NCBI GenBank assembly: GCA_021793595.1
Contig: JAJYSL010000012.1
Location: 1-44,504 of the forward strand
Source: Acidobacteriota bacterium
GTDB taxonomy: Bacteria > Acidobacteriota > Terriglobia > Terriglobales > Acidobacteriaceae
DNA length: 44,504 nucleotides
Reading direction: 5' to 3'
Positions 33,727 to 43,348 of this stretch are shown here, one piece after another (position 1 is the stretch's first letter; each line of letters opens with the position of its first letter). The notes beneath the pieces were generated by a model. That model worked only from the letters and a program-made list of their open reading frames with translations. It was not told the origin of the DNA and did no database searches. Position numbers and translations under genes: made by a program.

Positions 33727-35670
33727 ATGCCAACAAGCCTGAGTGAGCTGTTCCAAACACGAAGCGTTCTGTGCGACGGCGCGATGGGCACCATGCTGTA
33801 CGAACGCGGTGTGTTTATTCATCGTTGTTACGACGAGTTGAACCTGTCGCAGCCCGATCTGATTCGCACCATCCATGAGGAATATCTGCAGGCCGGCGCG
33901 GAGATCATCGAGACCAATACCTTTGGCGGCAATCGATTTCGACTGCAACGGCATGGCCTGCAGGACAAGGTCCATGACGTGAATGTCGCAGGCGCCAAAA
34001 TTGCGCGGCAGGCGGCGGACCAGATACATGACAAGCAAGCCACGCAAGCCTATGTGGCCGGCGCCGTTGGCCCGATCGGGGTGCAGATTGAGCCGCTGGG
34101 CAAAGTTTCTTTTGAAGAGGCCCGAGCAGCATTCGCCGAGCAGATTGGCGCGCTGGCGGAAGGTGGCGTCGATCTCCTGGTGCTGGAGACCATGACTTCT
34201 CTGAACGAAGTACATCAGGCGATTCTGGCGGCGCGGGAAGCGGCACCCCAATTGCCGATCCTGGCGATGATGACGATCGACGAGGATGGAAATACGTTGG
34301 ATGGCTCCTCCCCGGAAGTAGCCGCAAAAAAATTGACGGAATGGGGCGCGGACGCCATTGGGTGCAATTGCAGTGCGGGGCCGGCGACGATCTTAAGCGC
34401 GATTGAACGAATGCGCACTGCAACAACGCTGCCTCTGGTAGCGATGCCGAACGCGGGCATGCCGCGCGCCGTGGATGGGCGAAACATTTATTTGTGCTCG
34501 CCGGAATACATGGCCAGCTTTGTGCGCAAGTTCGCCCAGGCCGGAGTGCAGTTTGTCGGGGGATGTTGCGGAACGACGCCCAGCCACACTCGCGCCATGC
34601 GTTCGGCGTTGCGGGCGCTGGACGCGCGCAAGAGTGGCCCGGTGGCGGCCGCGACCGTGAGCGTGCAGAGTGCGGTAACACCGCCGCCGCTGGAACAGCG
34701 ATCCAAGCTTGGCTCCGATCTGGTGGCGGGCAGGTTTGTGGCGCTGGTGGAGATTGTGCCCCCGAGGGGCATCAGCGCGCAGCGCGAGTTGCAGGCGGCA
34801 ACCATGCTGGCGCAGCACGGCGTGGAGGCGATCAACGTTCCCGATTCGCCGCGCGCATCGGCCCGTATGAGCGCGCTGAGCCTGTGCCTGCAGGTGCAGC
34901 AGCAGGTTGGAATCGAGAGCGTGCTGCACTACACCTGCCGCGATCGCAACGTATTAAGCATCCAGTCGGATCTGCTGGGAGCGGCTTCACTTGGGCTGCG
35001 CAACATCCTTTGCCTCACCGGCGATCCGCCCAAGCTGGGAAATTATCCAGATGCCACGGCCGTCTTCGACGTGGATGCGATTGGACTGGTGAACATTGTT
35101 CGCAATCTAAACAGTGGCTTGGATATTGGCGGCAATTCAATCGGTGCGTCCACTGGATTTGCGATCGGTGTCGCTGCCAATCCCGGTGTGCCCGACCTCG
35201 ACAACGAGGTGCGGAGATTTGCCTATAAAGTGGAGGCTGGCGCGGAGTTTGCCATTACGCAGCCGGTTTTCGATCTGCGCCTGCTGGAGGCTTTTCTCAA
35301 GCGGGTGGAGCAATTTCGTCTACCGGTGATTGCCGGCATTTGGCCACTGGTTAGTTTGCGCAACGCGGAATTTATGCGGAACGATCTGCGCGTCTTTGTG
35401 CCGGATGATATTCTGCTGCGCATGCAGCAGGCGGACACGCCAGAGCTGGCACGCGCAGAAGGCGTCAAGATTGCCCAGGAAATGCTGGTCGCGGCGCGCG
35501 ATATGGTGCAGGGAGTGCAAGTCAGTGCACCGTCGGGCAGATTTGAAGCAGCCTTGACCGTGATGGAAAGCGTGCTGCCCAACAAGTCCAGGCAGACCAT
35601 CAAGTCAACTGCGGTTGGATCAACCGGAAAAGTGCAACAGCAAGCAGAACACGGAGTCAACCTTGGCTAG
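33727..35670 (+). CDS. bifunctional homocysteine S-methyltransferase / methylenetetrahydrofolate reductase (YitJ type)
   Basis: 647 residues with two domains. Residues 1-295 are the homocysteine methyltransferase barrel: VLCDGAMGTML, IIETNTFGGNR, IGCNCSAGP (zinc Cys near 213-215) and VGGCCGTTPSH (zinc Cys 280-281). Residues about 330-620 are MetF-like: VALVEIVPPRGIS, HYTCRDRN, LCLTGDPPKLGNYPDATAVFDVD, GAEFAITQPVFD, PVIAGIWPLVS. No cobalamin domain is present, so it is the fused form known from Bacillus YitJ rather than full MetH. It would make 5-methyl-THF and pass a methyl group to homocysteine. The final codons overlap xseB by eight bases. Confidence 0.93.
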   Translation: MPTSLSELFQTRSVLCDGAMGTMLYERGVFIHRCYDELNLSQPDLIRTIHEEYLQAGAEIIETNTFGGNRFRLQRHGLQDKVHDVNVAGAKIARQAADQIHDKQATQAYVAGAVGPIGVQIEPLGKVSFEEARAAFAEQIGALAEGGVDLLVLETMTSLNEVHQAILAAREAAPQLPILAMMTIDEDGNTLDGSSPEVAAKKLTEWGADAIGCNCSAGPATILSAIERMRTATTLPLVAMPNAGMPRAVDGRNIYLCSPEYMASFVRKFAQAGVQFVGGCCGTTPSHTRAMRSALRALDARKSGPVAAATVSVQSAVTPPPLEQRSKLGSDLVAGRFVALVEIVPPRGISAQRELQAATMLAQHGVEAINVPDSPRASARMSALSLCLQVQQQVGIESVLHYTCRDRNVLSIQSDLLGAASLGLRNILCLTGDPPKLGNYPDATAVFDVDAIGLVNIVRNLNSGLDIGGNSIGASTGFAIGVAANPGVPDLDNEVRRFAYKVEAGAEFAITQPVFDLRLLEAFLKRVEQFRLPVIAGIWPLVSLRNAEFMRNDLRVFVPDDILLRMQQADTPELARAEGVKIAQEMLVAARDMVQGVQVSAPSGRFEAALTVMESVLPNKSRQTIKSTAVGSTGKVQQQAEHGVNLG

Positions 35671-35905
35671 CTTTGAAGAATCTTTAAAGCAGTTGGAGAC
35701 GATCATCGCCAAACTGGAACGCGGCGACTTGCCCCTGGAAGAGTCCGTGCGCTTGTTTGAAGAGGGCGTCAAGTTGTCGAACGCCTGCAAGGGAGATTTG
35801 GAGGCTGCGGAGGGCAAGATCCAGATCCTGCTGAAGCAAAAGGATGGTAGTCGCAAGGCCGAGGAGTTCCCTGCCGTCGATGATTCCACCGGCGAGTTGA
35901 AGTAG
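35663..35905 (+). CDS. xseB: exodeoxyribonuclease VII small subunit
   Basis: 80 residues. SFEESLKQLETIIAKLERGDLPLEESVRLFEEGVKLSNACKGDLEAAEGKIQIL is the whole XseB fold, two antiparallel helices. No ATG is available; the best start is TTG 35663, with ACGGAG seven bases upstream, overlapping the end of the preceding gene by eight bases. Another in-frame TTG lies at 35615. XseB binds the large subunit XseA, and together they trim single-stranded DNA. xseA is not in the window. The overlap suggests translational coupling with the methyltransferase/MetF fusion gene, an unexpected partner. Confidence 0.93.
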   Translation: MASFEESLKQLETIIAKLERGDLPLEESVRLFEEGVKLSNACKGDLEAAEGKIQILLKQKDGSRKAEEFPAVDDSTGELK

Positions 35906-35988
35906 TCGCGACGATTTCATCCCGTCATCGCGGCTGTCTTCTGCGACTTTGTGCCAAGAGAAACAGAAATGCGATACCATGAGCGGAC

Positions 35989-38820
35989 TTATTTTGCCGT
36001 GGCAGCCGATAGCTTCTGCATGTCAGGATTGCTGGACAAACTTAGTAAGTCCACAAAAATGCGATAGGCTCCGGGGACACCTTCCGGTAGCTGGCGATAA
36101 AATGCATATGCGTCGTACACATAGAAGCCCTTGCCATAGGGAGCGATCAACAAGCCACCTTTTTGCGGTTGCTGGTTTGGATCATGGGTTTCAGTGGGCG
36201 CCGTATAGCGTGGGTCCCAACTGCGCATGAAGCCATGACCGCGCTCTTCTACCCAACCACTGAAATCTTGTTCTGTAATTTTGTTGGGCCAGGTCAATGC
36301 GGGGTAATTCGTATCCAAAAAAGTTACGTGCGAGTTTTCATCAATCACTTTTTCCGGGTTGCCGCCAAGCTGAAACGGATAAGGGCCGGAGGTATCGCCT
36401 AACTCCGTCAGATTGTATTGGACGATGAGCGTCCCACCATTTTTGACGTAGTCGAGCAGTCGCGCATTGAAAGTCTTCAACTCAGGCCGAACAGCGTAGG
36501 CACGTACGCCAAGCACGATGGCTCGGAAGCGATCCAGGTCGCCCGTTGCGATATCCTGCGCGGAAAGAAATGTAGTTTGAATTCCCAGTTCCTGCAGCGA
36601 GGCCGCAAGACTATCGCCCGTTCCCGCCACATATCCCACGGTTAAACCTGCAGGAATATGGATATTAACTCCCGTTGCACGGTAGGTCGCGTCTCGATAG
36701 TACGGATAAGAACGTAGCCCCGGATATCCAACCGCAGTTGAGCCCGACGTGTAGATATGCCCGTGGTATGACGCAGTTGCGGTGATGTGGTACGGTTTGG
36801 CCTCAACCCGTTTCGGGACCACTTCGAAGTCAATATTCTGTTGGCCGCCATTTTGCTGAATGGCAAATTGCGCCTTCACAGGATTGGATGTCCAGCCTTC
36901 GGGCAGATTCAAGGACACACTGCCGGCCGCGGCGCCTTCAACATCGCTGCGAACTTGGACGTGTATTGTGAGCGATTTGCTTATCAGGGGAACGATGCCG
37001 GCCTTCGGCGATACCCATACGGAAATTGCCGGAGCCACCAGCATGGGATCCAGAACCGGCCCGTAGCCATGCACCGAATGCACGGTCTGCACCACCTGAT
37101 CCAAAACTACTTGCGCGCCTTGATAGCTGAAGGTGGCCATCGCCGCGAGAGGGTACGGCATCCAGGAGCGATTCAGATACTCCGGATTCGAAACGTCGTA
37201 GTACGGCTGCTCCAGGTTCGGACGGGTGAAGTATGGCTTGGTGATAGTCGCGTCCTCGGGAACAGTGACGGAAAATTTCGCATCCTCGGTACCGTCCGCG
37301 CTGACTGAAGTCGGCACCGTACCGAGCGACGCGAGTTTCCAGTCCTTATCTGGCGTGGTGACGAGATGGACATCTTTCACGGTGACCGGATCGGTTCCCT
37401 GATCGGCAAGATGCACGCTGACTTGAAACGACTGACCCGGAATGGCGGATTGAAATGTGTTCGAACTGCCTCTGCCATAATGCCCGCGTCTTGCACCGTC
37501 GCCGTTCGAAACCACCGCTTCAATGCTGAGGCCGAGCGCCTGGGTGAGAGCGGTGTTGAATTGCACCTTCTTCACGCCAAGCTCGTGCAGCATGTTATAG
37601 CGAGCATCTTCCGGCAGCGGTTTCTGTTGGATTTGCTGTATCAGGGCTTCGGTTTCTACCAATCCGTGGGCGAGCAGCGGCGCAATCTTTTCCGGCGCGT
37701 TGATGGAGTAATTCTGGATGGCCTGCTCCACGAGGGCATTGATGGAAGTCAGCCTGGCGCGAATCCAGCCAGCCTGGTCGGCGGGAGCGTAGTCGGCAAT
37801 TCCGGCGAGCGAGGTATCAATTCCATCGAAAAATCCTGCCTGCTTTCCTGCTGCAGGAACGCGTGAAGCATACAGTCGATACGGCGATGCATCGGGGCCA
37901 GGAGAAGGAATCCCATAGCCCCCATTCTGAGACTTTTGCTGACCCCAGCCTTCCGTAGAAATCTGTGAGTAGGAGAGGCCGACCGCAGGATCATACTGGC
38001 CAACTGGAATTGACAGAGTTGGGGTAGGCTTACCTTCAATCCACGTGTTGTTGATGTAGTCGTGAAAGCGCGCGGGAGCCCAGTGACCGGTGGCGTAATC
38101 GAACACGCCCAGCGAAGATATGGTGGCAAACGGCGTGCGCACATACATCTTCAACGGAGCCCAGGGGCGAAGGCCGGCGCGGATTTGATCTGGGAACATC
38201 TTTGGATCAGCGGCGGCGTTGTAAACCTCCTGCGCCATCTGACCGGCGACCTGGTGCTGCCCGTGTCCGTCGGATACATTGCCGGAAAATACGGATGTGA
38301 CCACCAGCGGACGCGTCATACGAACGACTCGAACCGAGTCATAGAGGACACGGTCGTATCCCCACTTTTGCATGGCCTCCTCTTTGGTTTTGGTGAAACC
38401 AAAGTCGGCGGCGCGTGACCAATATTGGTGCACTCCGTAGTAGCGATCGGCTTGCAACAACTCCTCTGTTCGAAGAACACCTAACTGGTTCCAGAAATCA
38501 GACGACATCACGTTCTGGCCGCCTTCGCCACGATTCAGCGTAAATAAACTGGTATCCGCACCGACGTCGCGACTCTCATACGTGAGCACACCACCATCTT
38601 CATCATCCGGGTGCGCTGTAAACATGATGAGACTGGCGCGTGTGTGCAACTCGCGCAACGTCCGCGCCAAGGCAGCCGCGCCGCGGTTTAGCTGAATGGC
38701 GCGAGCGTTGGGATCGGGCTCAACTTTGGCGGGACTCTGACTGAAAACTGGTATCGTGATCCATGCCATGCATGCAAGCAGGGTGATACCGATAGACTGT
38801 TGCGTGGAGCATCGATTCAT
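35989..38820 (-). CDS. large secreted PIG-L deacetylase with C-terminal GATase-like domain
   Basis: 943 residues from ATG 38820, giving signal peptide MNRCSTQQSIGITLLACMAWITIPVFS. Residues 60-330 are a PIG-L/LmbE deacetylase: MFTAHPDDEDGG (zinc site, His70, Asp72-73), LTLNRGEGGQN, DGHGQHQVAG (second His). The middle (about 500-720) has beta-sandwich modules (FQVSVHLADQGTDPVTVKDV..., LTIHVQVRSDVEGAAAGSVSLNLPEGW). The last 200 residues look like a ThuA/class-I glutamine-amidotransferase fold (GYVAGTGDSLAASLQELGIQTTFLSAQDIATGDLDRFRAIVLGVRAY ... GGTLIVQYN). It probably removes acetyl groups from a glycan or glycolipid outside the cytoplasm. It is divergent from the APC permease gene. Confidence 0.88.
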   Translation of the reverse strand: MNRCSTQQSIGITLLACMAWITIPVFSQSPAKVEPDPNARAIQLNRGAAALARTLRELHTRASLIMFTAHPDDEDGGVLTYESRDVGADTSLFTLNRGEGGQNVMSSDFWNQLGVLRTEELLQADRYYGVHQYWSRAADFGFTKTKEEAMQKWGYDRVLYDSVRVVRMTRPLVVTSVFSGNVSDGHGQHQVAGQMAQEVYNAAADPKMFPDQIRAGLRPWAPLKMYVRTPFATISSLGVFDYATGHWAPARFHDYINNTWIEGKPTPTLSIPVGQYDPAVGLSYSQISTEGWGQQKSQNGGYGIPSPGPDASPYRLYASRVPAAGKQAGFFDGIDTSLAGIADYAPADQAGWIRARLTSINALVEQAIQNYSINAPEKIAPLLAHGLVETEALIQQIQQKPLPEDARYNMLHELGVKKVQFNTALTQALGLSIEAVVSNGDGARRGHYGRGSSNTFQSAIPGQSFQVSVHLADQGTDPVTVKDVHLVTTPDKDWKLASLGTVPTSVSADGTEDAKFSVTVPEDATITKPYFTRPNLEQPYYDVSNPEYLNRSWMPYPLAAMATFSYQGAQVVLDQVVQTVHSVHGYGPVLDPMLVAPAISVWVSPKAGIVPLISKSLTIHVQVRSDVEGAAAGSVSLNLPEGWTSNPVKAQFAIQQNGGQQNIDFEVVPKRVEAKPYHITATASYHGHIYTSGSTAVGYPGLRSYPYYRDATYRATGVNIHIPAGLTVGYVAGTGDSLAASLQELGIQTTFLSAQDIATGDLDRFRAIVLGVRAYAVRPELKTFNARLLDYVKNGGTLIVQYNLTELGDTSGPYPFQLGGNPEKVIDENSHVTFLDTNYPALTWPNKITEQDFSGWVEERGHGFMRSWDPRYTAPTETHDPNQQPQKGGLLIAPYGKGFYVYDAYAFYRQLPEGVPGAYRIFVDLLSLSSNPDMQKLSAATAK

Positions 38821-38989
38821 TCGTATGACCTTTATGGATGAGACGGTAGTGGCAATTCTAAAACAACGTGCAATGATGATTGGACACTGATCGCTCTTAC
38901 AACGATTCGCGGATCGGCTGGTATCGTCATCCTTTTCGCTCATTCCATAATCTCAGACGAAGGACAGTTTCTCTCACAGGACACCACGG

Positions 38990-40468
38990 ATGGCCATGGA
39001 ATCTTCAACCAGCTCGGCAGCAGTAGCAAGCGGCGCTGCAGCATCTGGCGGGCTTGTGCGCGGCATTGGACTGACCACCGCGATCAATGTGAACGTGCTG
39101 AACATGATTGGAGTTGGGCCCTTCATCACGCTGCCGCTGATGGTGGTTGCGCTGGGAGACCGTGCCATCCTGGGATGGATCTTTGGAGCCGCGCTGGCGC
39201 TGTGCGATGGCATGGTGTGGGCCGAACTGGGAACACGTTTTCCGGAGTCGGGCGGAAGCTATCTGTACCTGAATCGCATCTACGGAGTGCAGCGGTGGGG
39301 ACGCCTGCTCTCCTTCCTCTATATATGGCAACTGACCTTCAGCGCCCCGTTGTCGACGGCTTCAGGAGCCGTGGGACTGTCGCAGTATGCAGCCTACCTG
39401 TGGCCGAAATTGAATCTTTCCTGGTTCAACTACGACGTCGGGCTAGGCGGCTGGTTCCACGTTCACCTCGCTGTGACGCTGGGCTCCGTGGTCGCGATGA
39501 TGGCGTGCGGCCTTGCAACGTTCCTGATCTATAACGGCATTCAAGCAGTGGGGAGAATTTCGCGCATACTGTCGATCGGTGTACTGCTGGCGATCGTGTG
39601 GGTCATCGTTTCCGGACTGTTGCACATGGGTGCAACTGCCGCCCACGCCGGTGCATCTTCTGCGGAGCACGGTGTCGGTGGATTCAGCGCGGGACTGCTG
39701 ATCGCGATCTATAACTACGGCGGGTATTACAACATTTGCTTTCTCGCTGGAGAAGTGAAAGATCCCCGGCGCATCATTCCGCGCGCGATTTTCTGGTCGA
39801 TCCTGATTGTGGCCAGCCTGTACGTGTTCCTGAATATCAGCGTGCTGCAGGTGATCCCCGTGCATGAGTTTATGAAGCCCGGAGCCATCGCCACGCGCAG
39901 CTCGGTGATCGCTGTGGTGATGCAGCGCCTGTATGGGGCCTGGGCCGGCAAAGCGATGGCTGTGTTGATTGTGTGGACCGCATTTGCGTCCGTGTTTGCG
40001 GTGCTGCTGGGATACTCGCGCGTACCGTATGCAGCGGCGGTCGACAAAAATTACTTTGCCAGCTTCGCCGCCTTGCATAAGACAAAACACTTCCCTACCG
40101 TGTCGTTGCTGGTGTTGGGTGCGGTCTCTGTTTTCTTCTGCCTGTTTCGGTTGCCGGACCTGATCGTGGCGCTGATCATCACACGCATCGTATTTCAATT
40201 TCTATTGCAGGCTGTGGGGCTGGTGGCGTTTCGCAGTCGCCTGGGAGGGCAGCCGAACCCTTTCAAAATGCCTTGGTATCCGATCCCCGCGTTGCTGGCG
40301 ATCGCGGGATTCTTGTTTGTGCTGATACACGGAAAGAATCTCTCGAAAGAAATTGAATTTGCCACGGGCCTGTTACTGACAGGGCTAATGATTTATGCGG
40401 TGCGCGCCTTCATCCAAAAAGAATGGCCGTTCAAGCAGAGCGCACCTTCTACACCCGAGCAGATTTGA
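38990..40468 (+). CDS. APC-superfamily amino acid/amine permease
   Basis: 492 residues with about twelve hydrophobic helices. The first helix INVNVLNMIGVGPFITLPLM carries the unwound APC substrate-binding glycine motif. WAELGTRFPESGGSYLYLNRIYG is the conserved loop after helix 2, and AGEVKDPRRIIPRAIFWSI is the typical loop before helix 7. Family members exchange or co-transport amino acids, amines or related acids with protons. The substrate is not readable. It converges on the sugar-acid operon with 8 bases between stops, so it is not part of that transcript. A link to that pathway is possible but unproven. Confidence 0.9.
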   Translation: MAMESSTSSAAVASGAAASGGLVRGIGLTTAINVNVLNMIGVGPFITLPLMVVALGDRAILGWIFGAALALCDGMVWAELGTRFPESGGSYLYLNRIYGVQRWGRLLSFLYIWQLTFSAPLSTASGAVGLSQYAAYLWPKLNLSWFNYDVGLGGWFHVHLAVTLGSVVAMMACGLATFLIYNGIQAVGRISRILSIGVLLAIVWVIVSGLLHMGATAAHAGASSAEHGVGGFSAGLLIAIYNYGGYYNICFLAGEVKDPRRIIPRAIFWSILIVASLYVFLNISVLQVIPVHEFMKPGAIATRSSVIAVVMQRLYGAWAGKAMAVLIVWTAFASVFAVLLGYSRVPYAAAVDKNYFASFAALHKTKHFPTVSLLVLGAVSVFFCLFRLPDLIVALIITRIVFQFLLQAVGLVAFRSRLGGQPNPFKMPWYPIPALLAIAGFLFVLIHGKNLSKEIEFATGLLLTGLMIYAVRAFIQKEWPFKQSAPSTPEQI

Positions 40469-40476
40469 CCGGCAGG

Positions 40477-41520
40477 CTAATTCTTATTGAGAATTTTGGT
40501 GCTGGCTTCCCAGAGACCGTTCAGGTAAACAGCGCCCAGGGCGCGATCATAGAGGCCGTAGCTGAAGTTGCCTTTTTCTCCCCAGATCATTCGACCGTGG
40601 TCGGGGCGCGCATACCCTTCGAAACCGATTTCAGCATACGCACGAACGATAGCGGCCATATCGAGCGAGCCTGCAGTTGAATAGTGCGCAGTCTCCTGAA
40701 AATTGCCGCGCTCGTCTACCTGAATATTGCGAAGATGGGCAAAGTGGATTCGCTTTTCCCCTCCGAATTCTTTGACCATGGCGACGATGTCATTGCGAAC
40801 ATCCGCACCCAGCGCTCCGGAGCAGAGCGTCAGGCCATTGGCCGGCGCATCAACCGCGTCTAACACTCGGCGCAGGTCGTTGCGATTTTTCACAATGCGC
40901 GGGAGGCCGAAAATCGGTCGCGGAGGATCGTCGGGGTGGAGCGCCATCTTGATGCCAACCGAGGCGGCGTAGGGAATGACACGCTGCAGGAAATATTCGA
41001 GATTCTTCCAGAGTTCTTCTTCTCCCACCGAGGTGTAGGCAGCCATCAAAGTTCGGAATTGTTCCGGAGTGTAGGCCGAATCCCAACCGGGCAATGTCAC
41101 ACCTTTGCCCAGGTCGACGTTGAACACCGCATCGACATCGAAAGCTGTGCTGGACGAGCCGTCGGGAAGCTTGCGATCTAGCGAGGTGCGCATCCAGTCG
41201 AAGACAGGCATGAAGTTGTAGCAAACCACCTTGATACCGGCCGTGGCGAGGCGCTGCAGGGTGTCGCAATATTTCTGGATCCAGCGATCCCGGCTCGGCC
41301 TGCCAAGTTTGACGTCTTCGTGGATGGGCACACTTTCCACTACCTCAAACGCAAAGCCATGCGCGGTGATGGAGTTTTTCAGGTCGAGAATCTTTTCGAC
41401 CGGCCAGGTTTCGCCCAACGGGACATCGTAAATGGCTGCAACGATGCCGTGCATGCCGGGAATTTGCCGGATGTATTCCAGTTTCACGGGATCGGATTTC
41501 CCGTACCAACGAAAACTCAT
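40477..41520 (-). CDS. uxuA: mannonate dehydratase family protein
   Basis: 347 residues from ATG 41520 ([37 protein letters not shown]), matching the conserved UxuA opening RWYGxxDPVxLxxIxQxPGxxGIVxAL; an ATG six codons upstream is possible. Further marks are [64 protein letters not shown] and [13 protein letters not shown]. UxuA is a metal-dependent TIM barrel dehydrating D-mannonate to 2-keto-3-deoxygluconate. Here it closes an operon of SDR, SDR and FAH genes. That context is not the textbook hexuronate set and may signal a related aldonate as substrate. Confidence 0.92.
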   Translation of the reverse strand: MSFRWYGKSDPVKLEYIRQIPGMHGIVAAIYDVPLGETWPVEKILDLKNSITAHGFAFEVVESVPIHEDVKLGRPSRDRWIQKYCDTLQRLATAGIKVVCYNFMPVFDWMRTSLDRKLPDGSSSTAFDVDAVFNVDLGKGVTLPGWDSAYTPEQFRTLMAAYTSVGEEELWKNLEYFLQRVIPYAASVGIKMALHPDDPPRPIFGLPRIVKNRNDLRRVLDAVDAPANGLTLCSGALGADVRNDIVAMVKEFGGEKRIHFAHLRNIQVDERGNFQETAHYSTAGSLDMAAIVRAYAEIGFEGYARPDHGRMIWGEKGNFSYGLYDRALGAVYLNGLWEASTKILNKN

Positions 41521-41616
41521 CTTCAATGCGATACCCATCCTGTCGATGCATGTTTCAGAGAGATGATTTCTATGCTGCGATTGCGCCGAACCTTTGGCCT
41601 TGTCGACATCGCAACC

Positions 41617-42471
41617 CTAAGCCGGAACACAACGCTGCTTTTGCCGCCCGAGATACTCCATTTCAAGCTCGACAACGTCGCCAGCCTTCAAATATTTGGG
41701 TGGCTTCATGCCGAGGCCGACGCCGGGAGGCGTGCCCGTGGAAATCAGATCGCCTGGCTCAAGAGTCATGAATTGCGACAAATAGTGAACCAGGAAGGTG
41801 CAGTTGAAGATCATCTTGTCCGTCGAACCGCTCTGGCGCAGTTCCCCGTTGACCCAAAGCTTCATCTTGAGCGCGTCGGGGTTGGGAATCTCGTCCGGCG
41901 TGGATAGCCACGGCCCCAGCGGGTTGAAGGTATCGCAACTCTTCCCCTTGGTCCACTGGCCGTTGCGCTCCAGTTGAAACGCGCGCTCCGACACGTCATG
42001 GGTCAGACAATACCCCGCGATGTGGGCCGATGCGTCTGCGGGCGACGCCAGATACCGAGCCTCTTTGCCAATCACAACCCCTAGCTCAATTTCCCAATCG
42101 GTCTTTTCGCCGCCGCGTGGAATCAATATATCGTCATATGGCCCCACAACGGTGTTCGAGGCCTTCATAAAGACGATGGGCTCCGGCGGAATTGGCATTC
42201 CGGATTCGGCTGCATGGTCGGAGTAGTTCAGTCCAATGCAGATGACTTTGGCCGGCCGTGCGACGGGAGCCGCCCAACGCTCCGACTCGGGCACAATTGG
42301 CAACCTGGCCGTGTCGCGTTTCACGATCTCGACCAATCGATCCAGGGCCGCAGATCCGAAAAAAGCCATGTCCCAGTCTCTGAAGTGGGAAGAGAGGTCG
42401 CGACGGGAACCAGTGGCGTCGATGACGCCGGGTTTCTCGTTTCCGACGGGGCCGAATCGTATCAATCGCAT
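41617..42471 (-). CDS. fumarylacetoacetate hydrolase family protein (2,4-diketo-3-deoxy-aldonate hydrolase type)
   Basis: 284 residues. The N-terminal MRLIRFGPVGNEKPGVID and the catalytic FAH domain (VICIGLNYSDHAAESGMPIPPEPIVFMKASNTVVGPYDDI) are complete. Metal ligands lie in TDWEIELGVVIGK (Glu-x-Glu) and in HDVSER (Asp). It ends with DLISTGTPPGVGLGMKPPKYLKAGDVVELEMEYLG. This branch includes ureidoglycolate-lyase-annotated enzymes and the hydrolases that split 2,4-diketo-3-deoxy-L-fuconate or -rhamnonate into pyruvate and lactate. The flanking SDR of KDF-dehydrogenase type favours the latter. It lies 106 bases after that SDR and 96 before uxuA, all on the same strand. Confidence 0.88.
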   Translation of the reverse strand: MRLIRFGPVGNEKPGVIDATGSRRDLSSHFRDWDMAFFGSAALDRLVEIVKRDTARLPIVPESERWAAPVARPAKVICIGLNYSDHAAESGMPIPPEPIVFMKASNTVVGPYDDILIPRGGEKTDWEIELGVVIGKEARYLASPADASAHIAGYCLTHDVSERAFQLERNGQWTKGKSCDTFNPLGPWLSTPDEIPNPDALKMKLWVNGELRQSGSTDKMIFNCTFLVHYLSQFMTLEPGDLISTGTPPGVGLGMKPPKYLKAGDVVELEMEYLGRQKQRCVPA

Positions 42472-42577
42472 GCGGGAAGTCTCCTGGCGAACGTGAGCGC
42501 CGGCTGAATTTCGTTTAGTTTCGTTTTTCCGCCGAAAATGGGCTTAGTTTCGATTGTAAGGCCTCTCTAATGCGTCC

Positions 42578-43348
42578 TCAAAGAGACATCCCCCCATCGA
42601 TTTGAAACGCCGATCCGGTGACAAACGAAGCATCGTCAGAGACCAGGTAGAGCGCAGCCGTGGCCATCTCCTCTGAAGTACCGAGCCGACGCAACGGCTG
42701 GCGCGCGATAAACTTTTTCGTCATCTCGTCAGTATTCCCGGCGGCGCTCAAGCGAGCCCGCAACGAGGGAGTATCCGTTGTGCCGGGGCAAAGGCAATTC
42801 ACGCGGATGTTGTCGGCGGCATAATCGACCGCCATCGATTTGGTGAGGGACAAAACAGCGCCTTTGGTCGCGGTATACAGTGCACGGTCCGGTGCTACGC
42901 GCAGCGCGGTTGTCGACGACATGTTCAAAATGACGCCGCCGCCCTGCTGCAGGAAAGAAGGAATCACGGCGCGACTGAAAAGGTACATACTCTTTACGTT
43001 GATGGCGAAGGCGCGGTCCCATTCTTCTTCCGTCAGGGTGTGAACCTTTTTGCCGGGAACGATTCCGGCATTGTTGAACAGAATGTCGACGCGCTGCCAT
43101 TTTGACAAAGTTTGCTGAACAACTCGCTCTACATGGTTCGCAGAAGCAACATCCGCGGTAAACGCCTCGGCGCTTCCCCCCAAACTGCGGATCTCCTCCA
43201 CCAATTTCGCATTGCCGCCGGCGTCGCAATCAACAGCGGCAACCGTTGCGCCTTGCTGTGCAAACAAGAGGCAGGAGGCACGGCCAATCCCCGCCGCAGA
43301 TCCCGTGATAATGGCAACTTTCCCTGCTAATTTTCCGCTTGTGATCAC
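42578..43348 (-). CDS. SDR dehydrogenase, 2-keto-3-deoxy-L-fuconate dehydrogenase type
   Basis: 256 residues from GTG 43348, which overlaps the upstream SDR stop in a GTGA. The NAD loop is TGSAAGIGRA and the active-site set is Ser (NMSSTTA), Tyr and Lys (YTATKGA). The stretch NCLCPGTTDTPSLRARLSAAGN...FIARQPLRRLGTSEEMATAALYLVSDDASFVTGSAFQIDGGMSL is much like the BDH2/KDF-dehydrogenase branch (CPGTxDTPSL, IDGGxSL). Such enzymes oxidise C4 of 2-keto-3-deoxy-L-fuconate or -rhamnonate, giving the diketo acid that FAH-family hydrolases cleave. That fits the next gene. Alternative: a mannonate oxidoreductase of SDR type, as in Bacillus hexuronate clusters. Confidence 0.88.
   Translation of the reverse strand: MITSGKLAGKVAIITGSAAGIGRASCLLFAQQGATVAAVDCDAGGNAKLVEEIRSLGGSAEAFTADVASANHVERVVQQTLSKWQRVDILFNNAGIVPGKKVHTLTEEEWDRAFAINVKSMYLFSRAVIPSFLQQGGGVILNMSSTTALRVAPDRALYTATKGAVLSLTKSMAVDYAADNIRVNCLCPGTTDTPSLRARLSAAGNTDEMTKKFIARQPLRRLGTSEEMATAALYLVSDDASFVTGSAFQIDGGMSL

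Noticed and set aside
35907..35932. possible terminator hairpin CGCGACGA/TCATCGCG after xseB
   Set aside because: One mismatch in the stem, 10-base loop and no U-tract; too weak to annotate.
39443..40198. 251-codon minus-strand frame opposite the APC permease
   Set aside because: His/Gln/Arg-rich reverse reading of membrane-helix codons; not a plausible protein.
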